64,000 nt of DNA from Nitrospira sp. (GTDB lineage Bacteria; Nitrospirota; Nitrospiria; Nitrospirales; Nitrospiraceae): assembly GCA_024331125.1 (NCBI GenBank), contig JANDJI010000001.1, forward strand, positions 652,001-716,000, given 5' to 3'. Made by a program: the position numbers and the translations under genes. Shown in pieces: positions 1-9,597 of the stretch; the stretch's first letter is position 1; each line of letters begins with the position of its first letter. A model generated the notes under the pieces. The model saw only the letters and a program-made list of their open reading frames with translations. It searched no databases and was not told the DNA's origin.

Positions 1-776
1 AGCCGGAGCACATCGCACACTTTGCCGTGAGCTCTCCTATGGAAGCCGTGCCGGAGGGATTTTTTTTGATGGGGACCCCCCGTCAGGAGGAATTGTACGG
101 CCTTGCGATCCAATACGACGACACGGAGCAGCCTCAGCGGCGCATTTGGCTCGGCGCCTTTCTGATCGACCGATACGAGGTCAGCCTTGGCGAATTTCTG
201 GATTGGCTCCAACAGGAGCACCGTCCGCTTCCGGCAGAATTGCGCAAACTCATTGAACACATGACAACCGTGCACTTCGTGCAGCCCGAGACCTTGGCCC
301 GTTGGCCTGCGCTGTACGTCACATGGCGGGAAGCTTCAGAGTTTTGTCATGCGCGGGGGAAACGTCTCCCCACGGAGGCCGAGTGGGAGAAGGCGGCCCG
401 CGGGGAAGCCGGCAATCTGTTCCCTTGGGGAAGTCGGCGTCCCTCTCCGGATCTTGCGAAGTTCGGCCAGTACCATGTTCATGAGATCCCTCTTGTGGGA
501 GCGGTGGACGACGGCAAGGAGGGACAAAGCCCCTATGGTCTGCACCACATGGCGGGAAACGCGGCGGAATGGGTCGCCGATTGGTTTGGGATTGATTACT
601 ACGCCACGATGCCGACTCGGAATCCGCCCGGCCCTACGACCGGCCGCTATAAAGTGGTTCGGGGGGGGTCGTGGAAGAGCTCGCCGGAGATGTTACGAGC
701 GGCGACCAGAAGCGGGGCATTGCCCAATCAGCGGGCAGCCACCATTGGATTTCGGTGCGCCAGATCGCTTGAGTAG
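1..776 (+). CDS. Formylglycine-generating-enzyme (SUMF1/FGE-sulfatase) family protein, 5' end outside window
   Basis: The protein is a member of the FGE-sulfatase superfamily, whose members include formylglycine-generating enzymes and many uncharacterised secreted C-type-lectin-fold proteins. Family signs are the opening VPEGFFLMGT, the middle W-R-E-A-S-EFCHARGKRLPTEAEWE stretch split around residues 100-120 of the visible part, HHMAGNAAEWVADW, and the ending VRGGSW...RAATRS...IGFRCAR. The frame is open back to base 3, and the fold starts only about 13 residues after the first internal GTG (base 27), so the real start and any signal peptide probably lie to the left of the window. I do not see the paired active-site cysteines expected of a true sulfatase-activating enzyme near the C terminus, so a catalytic FGE role is doubtful. 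A structural or binding role is as likely. Confidence 0.8.
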   Translation, partial: PEHIAHFAVSSPMEAVPEGFFLMGTPRQEELYGLAIQYDDTEQPQRRIWLGAFLIDRYEVSLGEFLDWLQQEHRPLPAELRKLIEHMTTVHFVQPETLARWPALYVTWREASEFCHARGKRLPTEAEWEKAARGEAGNLFPWGSRRPSPDLAKFGQYHVHEIPLVGAVDDGKEGQSPYGLHHMAGNAAEWVADWFGIDYYATMPTRNPPGPTTGRYKVVRGGSWKSSPEMLRAATRSGALPNQRAATIGFRCARSLE

Positions 777-879
777 TAGAGGAACCGTTCTTGATCAGCC
801 AGGTGAGTGCGCGACTGAGCGAACCGCTCGGAGAATAACACATCTTGATCTTTTGGACAGAGGGAATACAGAGGGTCCT

Positions 880-1488
880 ATGAGACGGCTCTTGCTAGGA
901 ATTCTATTGGGAATCATGCTGTCGACGCTGGGAGCTATTGCTCCTCCATCGGCGACATGTCTCGACGCCCCAGCAGGATGGAAACTTTATACAAACGCCC
1001 GCTTCGGCTTCTCCGTTCGCTATCCCGAAGACTGGCGTCTTGGCAACCCCATGCCGGACGGCGCCGGTGTCATTCTTTATCCGCCCATCGAACACAGCTT
1101 GGTGGCGTTATCCGGACATTTGAATTTGATAGAAGGCAAGAGCCAGGATGGGCGGCAGACGCTTGATGAGTTCTCCGCCTCCCATCGCCGGATTATCACG
1201 GACCTGTACAAAAAGCGATCGATCACGGTGACGTGGGGAAAAGATCGCGACCTGGAGCTGGCCGGGCTGCCTGCCAAGGAATTGACGTTCGACTATGTGG
1301 ATGAAAAGCAAGTGCCGATCATTGAGCATCACGTTTTCACGCTGGGTCGCAATGAAGGTCGAGGAATTCGCATCAAGGTCCCTCGTTCGGAAGAAGCGAG
1401 CGTCATGTCGAAGGTGAGAATCATGCTGGAGAGTTATCAGCCCGGACGCGACCAGAACGCAATCAGTCCATTGGCTCCCGCCCCTTGA
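880..1488 (+). CDS. Exported PsbP-like protein
   Basis: A 202-residue protein starts with a clear Sec signal peptide (MRR, then a leucine/isoleucine-rich stretch to about residue 25, cleavage likely near SATC-LD). The mature part opens with WKLYTNARFGFSVRYPEDW, the hallmark of PsbP-like or MogI/PsbP-related domains that many bacteria export to the periplasm; their role outside photosynthesis is not known. ATG at 880 was chosen because the open frame upstream lacks a signal peptide and overlaps the preceding gene. A weak ribosome-binding sequence (AGAGGG) precedes it. The gene follows the FGE-like gene by about 100 bases and ends just before a small hairpin. Function is unknown. Confidence 0.75.
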   Translation: MRRLLLGILLGIMLSTLGAIAPPSATCLDAPAGWKLYTNARFGFSVRYPEDWRLGNPMPDGAGVILYPPIEHSLVALSGHLNLIEGKSQDGRQTLDEFSASHRRIITDLYKKRSITVTWGKDRDLELAGLPAKELTFDYVDEKQVPIIEHHVFTLGRNEGRGIRIKVPRSEEASVMSKVRIMLESYQPGRDQNAISPLAPAP

Positions 1489-1519
1489 GCGTGATGTTTC
1501 GCCGCGGCTTCCCCTTTAA

Positions 1520-1541
1520 ACGCGCTTCAGCGCGTGCTTTT
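1520..1541 (+). terminator. Weak intrinsic terminator after the PsbP-like gene
   Basis: A perfect 7-bp stem (ACGCGCT/AGCGCGT) with a 2-base loop is followed by GCTTTTG. It lies 32 bases after the stop of the PsbP-like gene and between two convergent genes. The U run is short, so strength is uncertain. Confidence 0.4.
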
Positions 1542-1573
1542 GAAGCTTGGTCTCCGCCTGGCAGGGTGCGTAT

Positions 1574-2101
1574 TTAGTACGGTCTCAGGTGGCGTCCCTT
1601 GATTTCCAGTGGCACGGATGTCAGGTCCCGGTATAGACGGTGGAACGATTCCGTCGTCAGCGTCGGGTCCTGCAACTTGGCAAGCTGGGTCTGATCGATG
1701 GGATACTCGACCGTATCGTCATAGTTGGACGAAGCGATCGTGATGAAGCGCGGAGGGAAAAGTCGTTCCGGCAAAAGGATCTCGATTCCGCCGTTGTACT
1801 TAATGGCGAGACGAATGGCCTCTCTTGCCTTGTCCGCCGGCACATCACGGCCTAACCCGATGTTTTTCGGCGGGCGCCCCATTCTGGCATATTGGAAATG
1901 AACGTTGGTCAATCCAGCCTGGGCAAACTCCTCTTTGATCTCGTTCTCTCGACTTTGGTGCTCCTTGGCGAGTACGGCTTCAACGCGGCTCACTGGCGGC
2001 ACCTTCGCATCTTCGCCGAAGACCGAGACATGCCCCAATCCGCCCGCCATCACGGCGAGGATCACGACTCCGGCTCGGAACGGATTGCGAACGCGCATCA
2101 T
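1574..2101 (-). CDS. Exported protein of unknown function
   Basis: The 175-residue product has a signal peptide (MMRVRNPFRAG followed by a hydrophobic VVILAVMAGGLGHV core, cleavage probably after SVFG). The mature part is mixed alpha/beta with no motif I recognise; a GGIEILLPERLFPPRF segment and a YDDTVEYP segment look like conserved core strands. The start was set at the Met-Met pair (2101/2098) because residues further upstream in the open frame would bury the signal peptide. AGAGGA lies about 12 bases upstream. The gene is downstream of the first multicopper oxidase on the same strand, but two strong hairpins separate them, so it may be its own transcript. Confidence 0.65.
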   Translation of the reverse strand: MMRVRNPFRAGVVILAVMAGGLGHVSVFGEDAKVPPVSRVEAVLAKEHQSRENEIKEEFAQAGLTNVHFQYARMGRPPKNIGLGRDVPADKAREAIRLAIKYNGGIEILLPERLFPPRFITIASSNYDDTVEYPIDQTQLAKLQDPTLTTESFHRLYRDLTSVPLEIKGRHLRPY

Positions 2102-2153
2102 GGTGTGTGTTGAATCCTCTTCAATTTGAAATGACGGACGGCACCAAAAGCAC

Positions 2154-2176
2154 ACTGGGGGGCTGAGCCCCCCAGT
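2154..2176 (-). terminator. Terminator-like hairpin
   Basis: Perfect 10-bp stem ACTGGGGGGC / GCCCCCCAGT with a 3-base loop, followed on the minus strand by GTGCTTTTGG. It lies between the multicopper oxidase gene and the small exported gene downstream, and is the second of two consecutive hairpins. Confidence 0.6.
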
Positions 2177-2210
2177 ATCACATTCAGAATCACCGGGACA
2201 CTGAAACGTG

Positions 2211-2247
2211 CTCGCGGCGTATCGGTTTTGCACCGATACGCCGCGAG
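2211..2247 (-). terminator. Strong 15-bp hairpin directly after the multicopper oxidase gene
   Basis: CTCGCGGCGTATCGG pairs perfectly with its complement across a 7-base loop, 6 bases beyond the oxidase stop codon. No long U tract follows (CACGTTTC), so it may act as an mRNA 3' stabiliser or a terminator helped by the next hairpin. Confidence 0.6.
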
Positions 2248-2253
2248 GCTGAT

Positions 2254-5200
2254 CTACTCTTCACTCATCGACGTCGGCGTGGCCTTTGCCTCCCCGCTCG
2301 GCTGCTCCACCCGTTTGGTCGGTGGAACTTGTGGAGTCAGAGGCAGGATCCTCCGATCATCGACCGGTAAAACCTTGAACAGACCCCACTGCCCCGCATT
2401 GGCATAAGCCGGTCTCTGATTCTTCCAGATGTAATCGCCGACGATCTTGTTCGGACCACCGGCTCCTCCGGTCAGATAGGCATTGATGATCTCCGATCCG
2501 CCGAATTCCATCGTGCTGACCTGGTCGGCCCCCTTCATGTACGGCTCATGCGGCCATTCGTGACCGTCCACCGTAAAGAGCTGGACCTGTTCGCTGAACG
2601 CACCCAGCACGTGAATGACAACCGGGTCTCCCACGTGGGCCTGCAACAAGGGCGTCGATGGGATCTCGCCGGCCTTCACACAACTGAAGACTTCCGACAC
2701 GTCACAGCCCTTCTCGACCCTCCAGGCTGCCGGCTCGGATCGATAGTTCACGGCCGTAATTCCAGCCACTTGCTGAATGTACGGCATGAAGCTGACCCCC
2801 ACGATGTTGTCCTCGTCTTGGAACATGAGCGAGAAGTCACGGTAATTTTTCCGCTTCTCGTTTCCGGGGATCGTTCGATCGACAAGCACGTCGGCCCGCC
2901 AACTGCTCTTCATGGAAATATCTTCGCCGGTCACTGGGTCTCGATACTGAGAGCCCCTCGGCCCGACGATGATGGAGCCGAACAATCCGTTTCGGGGATT
3001 CTCCACCACGTTACCCCAATCCTGAATCAACGCGGCGACTTCCCCATACTCCGGATGAGCATAGTAGGTGTACGTTCTTTTTTCTCCTGGACCGATTGTC
3101 TGATCGCCGGGATTGTTGCCAACATTCGCCCCGAATGAGTCCTTTGGATCAAAGGCCATCATATCGACATGGAAGCCGGCTCGCTCTTTCGCCATCTCGT
3201 TCTTGAGATGGATCTTGACGCAATCTCCCACATTGACGTGGAGTGTCAACGGGCTCGGCTTCAACTCGCCGGCCTTGACCTTTCCACGATCGCCTTCAAG
3301 GACGTACATCTTGCCCTGTTCGTTCCCGAAGACCATCTTTCTTTCGAGATCAACCTCCATCACACCCGGCGCCCCTTCGTGATAACGGATCTGCTGATCG
3401 ACCGCCGACACGTTAAACGACTTGACAGGGGCGTCGGCCGGACACACCGAGGAAGCGGATTTCTGAATTTCCTCTCGTCCCGGCAACGGTTTCAGGTCTT
3501 TCTGAAGTTCATCGTACACGCGGATGATTCCCCAGCTTCCCTCCGAGAAGTGGGAGGCTCTCCCGCTGTAGTACAAATAATCGCCGGCCATTTTTTGCGG
3601 CCCTCCCGCGGCCGGAATGGCCGGGTCATATCGCTCGCCGATCACCAGATGGATGGTGCTCCGAGGCATCGCCGTGGTCGCGTACCGCTCCATCGGGAAC
3701 CAGTGGCCCGTGACGTGCCATGTATGCACCTCATTGGCCGAACCGACCAATGCTCTCACGAGAATCGGATCGCCCAGATAAGCCCGCAACAACGGCGTAG
3801 CCGGATCGCCGTGAATCCCTGAGACGAACAATTTCGACGGGTCCGGATCATTGGCCAACCGCACGCTCAACGGTTCGACTCGCATGCTGTAACCGCTGCC
3901 TGTCGTCGCCTCTCCACCGTTCAAAAACCACATGGGCGACTTGTTGATTCGTGGCGGGAATTGATGAGACGGCGGGCCGTCCACGGTCACCGCCCCGACC
4001 TTGGCTTGCGGATTATCCGTCGTGATCAGCTCCGCCGTTCTGGCATTGCTGTCCATGATGTGCATCATGACTTCTCGGAAGCTGCCACGAATGTGCGCGG
4101 AGACAGGCTCCAACGTGTGAATATCCGCGATAGGGCCGCTCCGAATTTCTTTGCCCGTGACCGGATCATGATATGTCGAGCGCGGCGGCTCCGTGATCAG
4201 GGCCGAGAAGAGCCCATGACCCCACGTATCGGTCCCGAACACGTGATCGTGCCAATACACCGTTCCGAGATCCGCATCGACGTACCACCGCTCACGAATG
4301 AACTCGACGCTGACGATGTCGTTTTTCTTATGACCGTGTTTCAAAGGACGATCAAACGTCACGGTCTTTCCATTGATGCTTTTGATTCGCGCAACCTCGA
4401 AATACTTGGGATCATCCATCCCAACGCCGAGTTCGATATTAACGTGGAACTTCGACGGGTCCGCCACCGTAATGCTTGATGCACCGGCCTTGACATCAGC
4501 CGTCAACACGGTGTTGGCCGGCAACGGCATTCCCTCGTTCGGCGCGGGATCCTTCAACATAGTAAAGGCGCGCAGTGACATATCATAAGAGAATCCAATC
4601 GTCGGACCGTCTGACGCGCTGGTGTCGAACTGGAAGAAATGCGGATGGAGATTGATTTTGTTCGCCCATCCCGTTCGCGCGTCGTCCGGAATTTCGTTCT
4701 TGAAAATGACGTCGACGCAGTCATATACGTTGGCCCGGATGACCAACGGCACCTGCTTCTCCGGTGTCTTCCTGACCTCCTCTTCTTCCTCATGAAGCAC
4801 ATAGATCATGCCGATCGGATCCACGATGGCCGGCGTTTTGGCCGTCGCTTTCTTCAGGGTAATCGGCAGCGTGATCGAATGAATCGTGAAATACTTCCTC
4901 GGAGCATTCTCCGGACAGAGACTCCACGGCCCTTGCTCTCCGGGCCTGGCCGGTTCCGTGCTCTTGGTTCCGTCTTCCCTCACGTGGAACGGTTCCAGCC
5001 ACGGAGCTCCTCCGTGATTCGGAGCAAAAGGCGGGCGCTTCCCCAGATGCGGGCGAAGCCACGGGAACGCCAGTTTCCCCGTCTGCGGGTCGAACAGAAT
5101 GGGCGGCCGCTTCAAAGGGGCCGGTGAGACATAATTGGCCCACTGATGCGGCGTCTCCGGCTCGTTCAACGCCAGGTTTCCTTCCCACTTCCAATTGACG

Positions 5201-6987
5201 ACCGTGGCGTCATGAGCCTGCGCCTGTTTCACCTGATCCTCGGTCTTTCCCGGCAGGCCCTGGGGCGGAAGCATGTACTCAACCCAATCCTTGATGGATA
5301 CCTTCACAGGATTGGCTTTCCAATCCGTCTTGTCCTTGGTGATTTCGTACTTCTTGCCGCCGTACCAATCGACTATTGTTCCAACAAGCTTGTCCGACGT
5401 GACGGCCGGCTTGATCTTGCCTTTACGGTCCGGCAATTCAACCAAAGGCTTCATGACGTCGGTTTGAAAACCTGGCGCCTGCAACGTGTTGTACACACGC
5501 CAGAATCCCCACATGCCGGTTACGTAGTGTTGGGGGATATGGCAGTGAAACACAAATTCTCCCGCGAGCGCCTGCAGTCCTCCCGAACCACCCTCGATGA
5601 CCTCATCATAGATCTCAGACGGTCCGATCGACTGGACGTCCAAGCGGTCGGAGGTATCGTTGATCAGCGGGAACTTGACCGGTCCGTTCTTCGAGAGAGT
5701 CGGATCGAGCCTGCTGGTCTCAGGCTGTCTGGCCCACCGAATCGACCCTCCGTGCAGGTGATGGGAATGCACGATTTCTGATCCGCCGACCATGCGAAAC
5801 TTGGCCGGATCCCCAAGATATGAGCGAGGAATCGTCGTGGCGGGATCGCCGAAGGTATACGACCCATACCCTTGAGACTCATCCGCAAAACCAATCAAGT
5901 GAGCCTGCAACTCCAACCTTTCTCCATGCGGCTCGCTTCGATAGTTCAGCAGCCGGGCGGCGGGCCGATAGGTGTCGGTATGGGCGTCCCGTTGCGGAAG
6001 CATGTCGCCCTTGCGGTTCAACAGCCGGAACGTTTCGTCCCCCGCCTCATGGTAGAAAATGACGAATTCGCGAAAATCGGACCCGCCCTCCACGTCGATC
6101 ATGGCTTCCCAGCCGCTCTTCATCTCTTCCCCGGTAAAGGGGCTCAGATAACGAGAACCTCTCGGCTCGACCACGAGCGAGCCCAGCAAACCCAGTGAGT
6201 ACTGATCTCTGGTGGCATGGCTATGGAAAGCACGCCCACCCTCCTGAAGATCGACCGGGATATACCATTCAAATTCCCCGACCTTGCCTGGAGCGACGAG
6301 CGCGTCCGGGTTGTTGGCCGTCGCCGGCTTGCCGGTCGCGGCCACCAGCATCTGCGACCCATTGATGATCATGTTCGTTGGTTCGCCGTCGATCGCGTTG
6401 CGCAGGGTAATCCGAAGACAATCGCCCTGATTGGCGCGAATCACGAGCGGCTGAATCAAATCGCCCTGCAGGCCGGCCGACACCGCCCCTCCGGCGAACG
6501 TCGGATCCTCGCTCTCGCGGGCCGCTCTATTTTTCTCTTCCTCCTCGCGAACACCCGGAACATTTTCCGTCAACGCATACATGTAACCGGGATAAAAGTC
6601 CCCGAACCGATTCACGGTGATCTCGACATTGAGGGCCGTGATATCGTATGCCCGGACCGGAGCATGAGCGGGGCACCGCATCCCCTGGGTCACCTTCACT
6701 TTATCTTGATCCTCCGCCACCAGCAAAACCCCCTGCTGCATGGCGTGTGCGCTGGCCCCTCTGAATGGGCCCTTGGTCTGCACTTCCCGTTCGACCTGCT
6801 CGATCGCCTTCGACATTTTGTCTTGCAGCATCGGGCCGGCTTGCCAATGCACGGGCTGCGCCTGATTGGCCTTCGAATCATGCGTCTCATGGGACGCGAC
6901 GGCACCGGCCGGAGGCACTCCAGCCACTATCAGGCAGATTGCAAAGCCAAGGACTCCCGACCAAATCCTTTTAATTGAAGCAGTCAT
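2254..6987 (-). CDS. Giant multicopper oxidase, MofA/MnxG-like (copy 2)
   Basis: A 1,577-residue exported protein (Sec signal peptide in residues 1-30) is built from repeated cupredoxin domains. The four usual copper motifs are scattered over its length: FHSH at 254-257, HSHHLHG at 407-413, the type-1 site HCHIPQHYVTGM at 481-492 (Cys482), LHPHFF near 780, WHDH at 912-915 and HTWHVTGHW at 1088-1096. Size and domain number resemble the putative manganese oxidase MofA of Leptothrix and the MnxG group rather than ordinary three-domain laccases. Substrate (Mn(II), Cu(I), Fe(II) or other) cannot be told from sequence. GAGGAGG lies about 8 bases before the ATG. It is a close paralogue of the oxidase encoded at 9598-14361, and the two flank a small operon of exported metal-binding candidates. 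Confidence 0.85.
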   Translation of the reverse strand: MTASIKRIWSGVLGFAICLIVAGVPPAGAVASHETHDSKANQAQPVHWQAGPMLQDKMSKAIEQVEREVQTKGPFRGASAHAMQQGVLLVAEDQDKVKVTQGMRCPAHAPVRAYDITALNVEITVNRFGDFYPGYMYALTENVPGVREEEEKNRAARESEDPTFAGGAVSAGLQGDLIQPLVIRANQGDCLRITLRNAIDGEPTNMIINGSQMLVAATGKPATANNPDALVAPGKVGEFEWYIPVDLQEGGRAFHSHATRDQYSLGLLGSLVVEPRGSRYLSPFTGEEMKSGWEAMIDVEGGSDFREFVIFYHEAGDETFRLLNRKGDMLPQRDAHTDTYRPAARLLNYRSEPHGERLELQAHLIGFADESQGYGSYTFGDPATTIPRSYLGDPAKFRMVGGSEIVHSHHLHGGSIRWARQPETSRLDPTLSKNGPVKFPLINDTSDRLDVQSIGPSEIYDEVIEGGSGGLQALAGEFVFHCHIPQHYVTGMWGFWRVYNTLQAPGFQTDVMKPLVELPDRKGKIKPAVTSDKLVGTIVDWYGGKKYEITKDKTDWKANPVKVSIKDWVEYMLPPQGLPGKTEDQVKQAQAHDATVVNWKWEGNLALNEPETPHQWANYVSPAPLKRPPILFDPQTGKLAFPWLRPHLGKRPPFAPNHGGAPWLEPFHVREDGTKSTEPARPGEQGPWSLCPENAPRKYFTIHSITLPITLKKATAKTPAIVDPIGMIYVLHEEEEEVRKTPEKQVPLVIRANVYDCVDVIFKNEIPDDARTGWANKINLHPHFFQFDTSASDGPTIGFSYDMSLRAFTMLKDPAPNEGMPLPANTVLTADVKAGASSITVADPSKFHVNIELGVGMDDPKYFEVARIKSINGKTVTFDRPLKHGHKKNDIVSVEFIRERWYVDADLGTVYWHDHVFGTDTWGHGLFSALITEPPRSTYHDPVTGKEIRSGPIADIHTLEPVSAHIRGSFREVMMHIMDSNARTAELITTDNPQAKVGAVTVDGPPSHQFPPRINKSPMWFLNGGEATTGSGYSMRVEPLSVRLANDPDPSKLFVSGIHGDPATPLLRAYLGDPILVRALVGSANEVHTWHVTGHWFPMERYATTAMPRSTIHLVIGERYDPAIPAAGGPQKMAGDYLYYSGRASHFSEGSWGIIRVYDELQKDLKPLPGREEIQKSASSVCPADAPVKSFNVSAVDQQIRYHEGAPGVMEVDLERKMVFGNEQGKMYVLEGDRGKVKAGELKPSPLTLHVNVGDCVKIHLKNEMAKERAGFHVDMMAFDPKDSFGANVGNNPGDQTIGPGEKRTYTYYAHPEYGEVAALIQDWGNVVENPRNGLFGSIIVGPRGSQYRDPVTGEDISMKSSWRADVLVDRTIPGNEKRKNYRDFSLMFQDEDNIVGVSFMPYIQQVAGITAVNYRSEPAAWRVEKGCDVSEVFSCVKAGEIPSTPLLQAHVGDPVVIHVLGAFSEQVQLFTVDGHEWPHEPYMKGADQVSTMEFGGSEIINAYLTGGAGGPNKIVGDYIWKNQRPAYANAGQWGLFKVLPVDDRRILPLTPQVPPTKRVEQPSGEAKATPTSMSEE

Positions 6988-7588
6988 AACGTTTGGCCTC
7001 CTCGTTCAGACACACATTTTTATGAGACAAAGACGACAGGGAAAGGAGCAGAGAAGAAAAAGAACTCGTATGCGAAAGATTATGCTGGACCACGGCCATC
7101 CAGATATCGCTTTATATCGTGTTGCTTATCGCAGTCGACGGGAACTTCTCTCGGCGCGAAACCGGCGCCGCTTTTCCTTGACCTTCAGCCGAGTGTTTAT
7201 AAACGATTCAAGCGGGATTTTTCAAGAGACCTGTTCCCTCTCCCGACTTATCCCCCACGAACTCAGGTGCGCCGTCGGCTGATCATGAAAATCATCTTAC
7301 TACCTGTCGGGCGAAGAGGGAACCCTCTCCCGCTCCCCCGCAAAAATGAGAGCTGGTCTCGCCGAGCGACATGGCTTGTCATGGAAGGAGAAGCAAGGCG
7401 CCGCCCTGAGTTGGCAGCCGGCAAACAAGCAAGAAACATCAGAGATAAGTGGGGTTTCCTGTCATGGGAGAGAAGAGGAGCAAGAGAATGTGCCGTCACA
7501 GAGTCTTACATGAGCTCGGCGCAACACACCTGCTCGCTCCATTCCATTCTTTTCCTGCGCTCATTATGCCATTCATCTTGCCCTTACT
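6988..7588. other. Intergenic region upstream of oxidase copy 2
   Basis: About 600 bases without a gene I can support. It must hold the promoter for the oxidase to its left. I found no convincing sigma-54 element, riboswitch or repeat; open frames here have no homology I recognise and no ribosome-binding sites. Confidence 0.5.
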
Positions 7589-8029
7589 TTATGTCCCGTC
7601 GTCTTTCATGGCGGCGAGATGTTTCATCGCTTCTCGCGCTGCGGTACGGGCTTTGATCGCAGGGTTCAGGCTGGCTCCTGGATCCACCTTGTCACCCATT
7701 TCCTCGACCCGTTTACAATGTTTGATGGCTTCCTCCAAATGCGGCATGGCCTCCTTGCCTTGACTATTGCCGGCAGGCAACAGTTTGAGAATCGCCTGAG
7801 CTTGTTTTGACACTTCGGCGCAATGGTGCAGAATAGCCTTCCCATCGCCCATCCCGCCGTGCATCACCATTTCCTCGGCGTCTCTTACCATCGCCCGGCC
7901 TTGTTCTTGAATCTGCTTGATGGAGGCCGCATGAATAGGCGCAGTCCCCATGACCAACCAGCCCGACAATAGAATAAATGCCAAAAATATCAGCGAGACC
8001 GTCGTTTTGCCCATCGCCTGTTTGCTCAC
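7589..8029 (-). CDS. Exported His-rich helical protein, SmbP-like
   Basis: The 146-residue protein has a signal peptide (hydrophobic residues about 9-28, cleavage near IHA-AS) and a mature part that is almost entirely amphipathic helix with regularly spaced His pairs: ILHHCAEV, MPHLEEAIKHCK, AREAMKHLAAM. This pattern resembles the small metal-binding protein SmbP of Nitrosomonas, a periplasmic four-helix bundle that binds copper and other divalent metals. The GTG start overlaps the stop of the preceding gene by four bases (GTGA), showing translational coupling. Being in an operon between two multicopper oxidases supports a metal-buffering or delivery role, but that is inference. Confidence 0.7.
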   Translation of the reverse strand: MSKQAMGKTTVSLIFLAFILLSGWLVMGTAPIHAASIKQIQEQGRAMVRDAEEMVMHGGMGDGKAILHHCAEVSKQAQAILKLLPAGNSQGKEAMPHLEEAIKHCKRVEEMGDKVDPGASLNPAIKARTAAREAMKHLAAMKDDGT

Positions 8030-8796
8030 CTCGCCTCAAACACAAATTCGATCGCGGCCGTCCCCTTCGGTCCGACCGTCACGTCTTGTTCCCGAGTACC
8101 CAGCACGGGATGCCAGGCCTTCACATGGTAGGTGCCGGCCGGCAAGTCATCGATTACAAACGAACCGGTCTCACCGGTCACCGCATAATAGGGATTGTCG
8201 ATCGCATAGCCCCAGTTCTGCATGTAGGGATGCATGCCGCACTGCATAGTGAAGACCCTTCGGCCCTTGACAAGGTTTACGACGTCCGTCGTGCCGGTCG
8301 CCTTGAGTGAAGGGCGATGCAAGACGATGTCCACCCCCGCCTGATCGTAGGCATACCCCTGAATATCATGCGAGACAGGATCTCTGTTCGTAACAGTCAA
8401 TTGCCGTTTGTCGCTGACGACCGTGACAAACGGTAAAAACTGGCAAACGACGGCCTCCACCTTGGCGTCCGTAAAGGTAAACGGCTTGCCGCTCTGGACC
8501 CCTTCTATCACGACCACAACGTCCTTGAGTCCCCCGCCTTGCCCGACCTGGACCTCCGTCATGAATCGCCGCCCGTTTCCATCCGACAACGCGCCGCAAA
8601 ACACTTGGTCCGGATACCGGCGCAGCTCGAATTCCTTGGGCGGCGGAACCGGCCCTTGAAACGTGACGGTTCCCCGCACCGTGGCACCGTTGGTCACGGT
8701 GCGCGATTCATAGGCCCAACTGTATTCCTCTTGCGGGAGCCCTGCCGTGAACACCCAGGCGATCAGGCCGATTCCCACCACAGTCGATCGTTTCAC
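8026..8796 (-). CDS. Exported cupredoxin-like / carboxypeptidase-regulatory-like protein
   Basis: About 256 residues with a Sec signal peptide. The N-terminal half has the edge of a cupredoxin fold (VRGTVTFQGPVPPP, then NRDPVSHDIQGY and MQCGMHPYMQNW, with Cys-X-Met-His as a likely copper ligand set), and the C-terminal part is a carboxypeptidase-regulatory-like beta sandwich (GSFVIDDLPAGTYHVKAWHP). Proteins of this kind are often annotated as plastocyanin/azurin-like. GTG at 8796 was chosen: it overlaps the preceding stop by four bases (GTGA), has GGAGGAA 6 bases upstream, and the signal peptide follows at once. It is the middle gene of a three-gene coupled operon and may carry electrons or copper for the adjacent oxidases. 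Confidence 0.75.
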   Translation of the reverse strand: MKRSTVVGIGLIAWVFTAGLPQEEYSWAYESRTVTNGATVRGTVTFQGPVPPPKEFELRRYPDQVFCGALSDGNGRRFMTEVQVGQGGGLKDVVVVIEGVQSGKPFTFTDAKVEAVVCQFLPFVTVVSDKRQLTVTNRDPVSHDIQGYAYDQAGVDIVLHRPSLKATGTTDVVNLVKGRRVFTMQCGMHPYMQNWGYAIDNPYYAVTGETGSFVIDDLPAGTYHVKAWHPVLGTREQDVTVGPKGTAAIEFVFEAR

Positions 8797-9407
8797 TGTT
8801 GTTCCTCCTCCGAATGTTGACCGCCGGAAGACGGCGATTGCGAGGACTCTCGCGGAACCGCCGGGTCGAGTCGCTGGGGAAGTTCGAACAGGTAGGGCGA
8901 CTGTTCGGTAAACACCACTCTGCGGAACTCTTCCGACCACTGTCCCTGCTTGCTCACGGTCTTGAGGGGAAACCGTTGCGCCTTTGTGACCCAGCGGTAG
9001 TATTGCCTGACGGTTCCATCCTCTTTGACGGTGACTTCGAAGAGTTCCGTGGGATGTCCCTGCAACGTTTCGTCTCCCACAAATTCGCGCGAAATCTCCC
9101 CTTCCATGGTCTCGCTGACCACCAGTTTATGGTCGCTCGCGATCGGCACCTCGAGATACAGCCGCCGTTTGGAAAAGATGAGCCATGAACTTCGGCGGTC
9201 CATCCTCACGATAATGACGCTGGCCCCTCCCTGCGGATAGCTGAACTCAAACCTCCAGCGATCGGCCTTGGCGTTGACATGGGCCGTGACCACGGATGTT
9301 CCATTTTTGACGATTCGGTCGGCTGAAAAATCAAGCGCCGCCACCTCATCAGTCAACCCGCCACAGGCGATCGACACCAGCCCGACGAAAATCCATACAC
9401 GCCGCAT
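8793..9407 (-). CDS. Exported outer-membrane-lipoprotein-sorting-like protein
   Basis: A 204-residue protein starting MRRVWIFVGLVSIACGG has an export signal, possibly a lipoprotein signal although SIAC is a poor lipobox. The mature part alternates beta strands (WRFEFSYPQGGASVIIVRMDRR, SSWLIFSKRRLYLEVPI, YRWVTKAQRFPLKT) in the manner of LolA/DUF4412-like proteins that describe salts or lipids bound to a half-barrel. The C terminus is Ser/Glu/Gln rich and disordered. ATG at 9407 is the first start giving a signal peptide. It is first in the coupled operon 9407-7589 and follows the terminator of the upstream oxidase, so it needs its own promoter in 9408-9538. Confidence 0.65.
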   Translation of the reverse strand: MRRVWIFVGLVSIACGGLTDEVAALDFSADRIVKNGTSVVTAHVNAKADRWRFEFSYPQGGASVIIVRMDRRSSWLIFSKRRLYLEVPIASDHKLVVSETMEGEISREFVGDETLQGHPTELFEVTVKEDGTVRQYYRWVTKAQRFPLKTVSKQGQWSEEFRRVVFTEQSPYLFELPQRLDPAVPRESSQSPSSGGQHSEEEQQ

Positions 9408-9538
9408 ATTTCTTGTCAGAGGTTTTACCGTATCGCCGGGCCCGGTGCAAGTCCGGTCCAGGCTCCGTAAGTTATGTAGTCGCGTTGTCCCGACTGAGAC
9501 AGAGCGGCATACTCGATCATGAGTACGGACAAACAAAT

Positions 9539-9569
9539 GGGGAACCCCGTGGTGTCCACGAGGTTCCCC
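9539..9569 (-). terminator. Intrinsic terminator of oxidase copy 1
   Basis: GGGGAACC-CCGTGG pairs with CCACGA-GGTTCCCC across a 3-base loop (13 of 14 pairs). On the minus strand the stem is followed by ATTTGTTTG. It sits 28 bases past the stop of the upstream oxidase gene. Confidence 0.75.
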
Positions 9570-9597
9570 GCTTTGTCGAATCCGTTCTCAAACGGAC

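Noticed and set aside
9444..9462. Sigma-54 promoter for the coupled exported-protein operon
   Set aside because: TGGACCGGACTTGCA has GG and GC only 9 bases apart, and -24/-12 spacing is strict.
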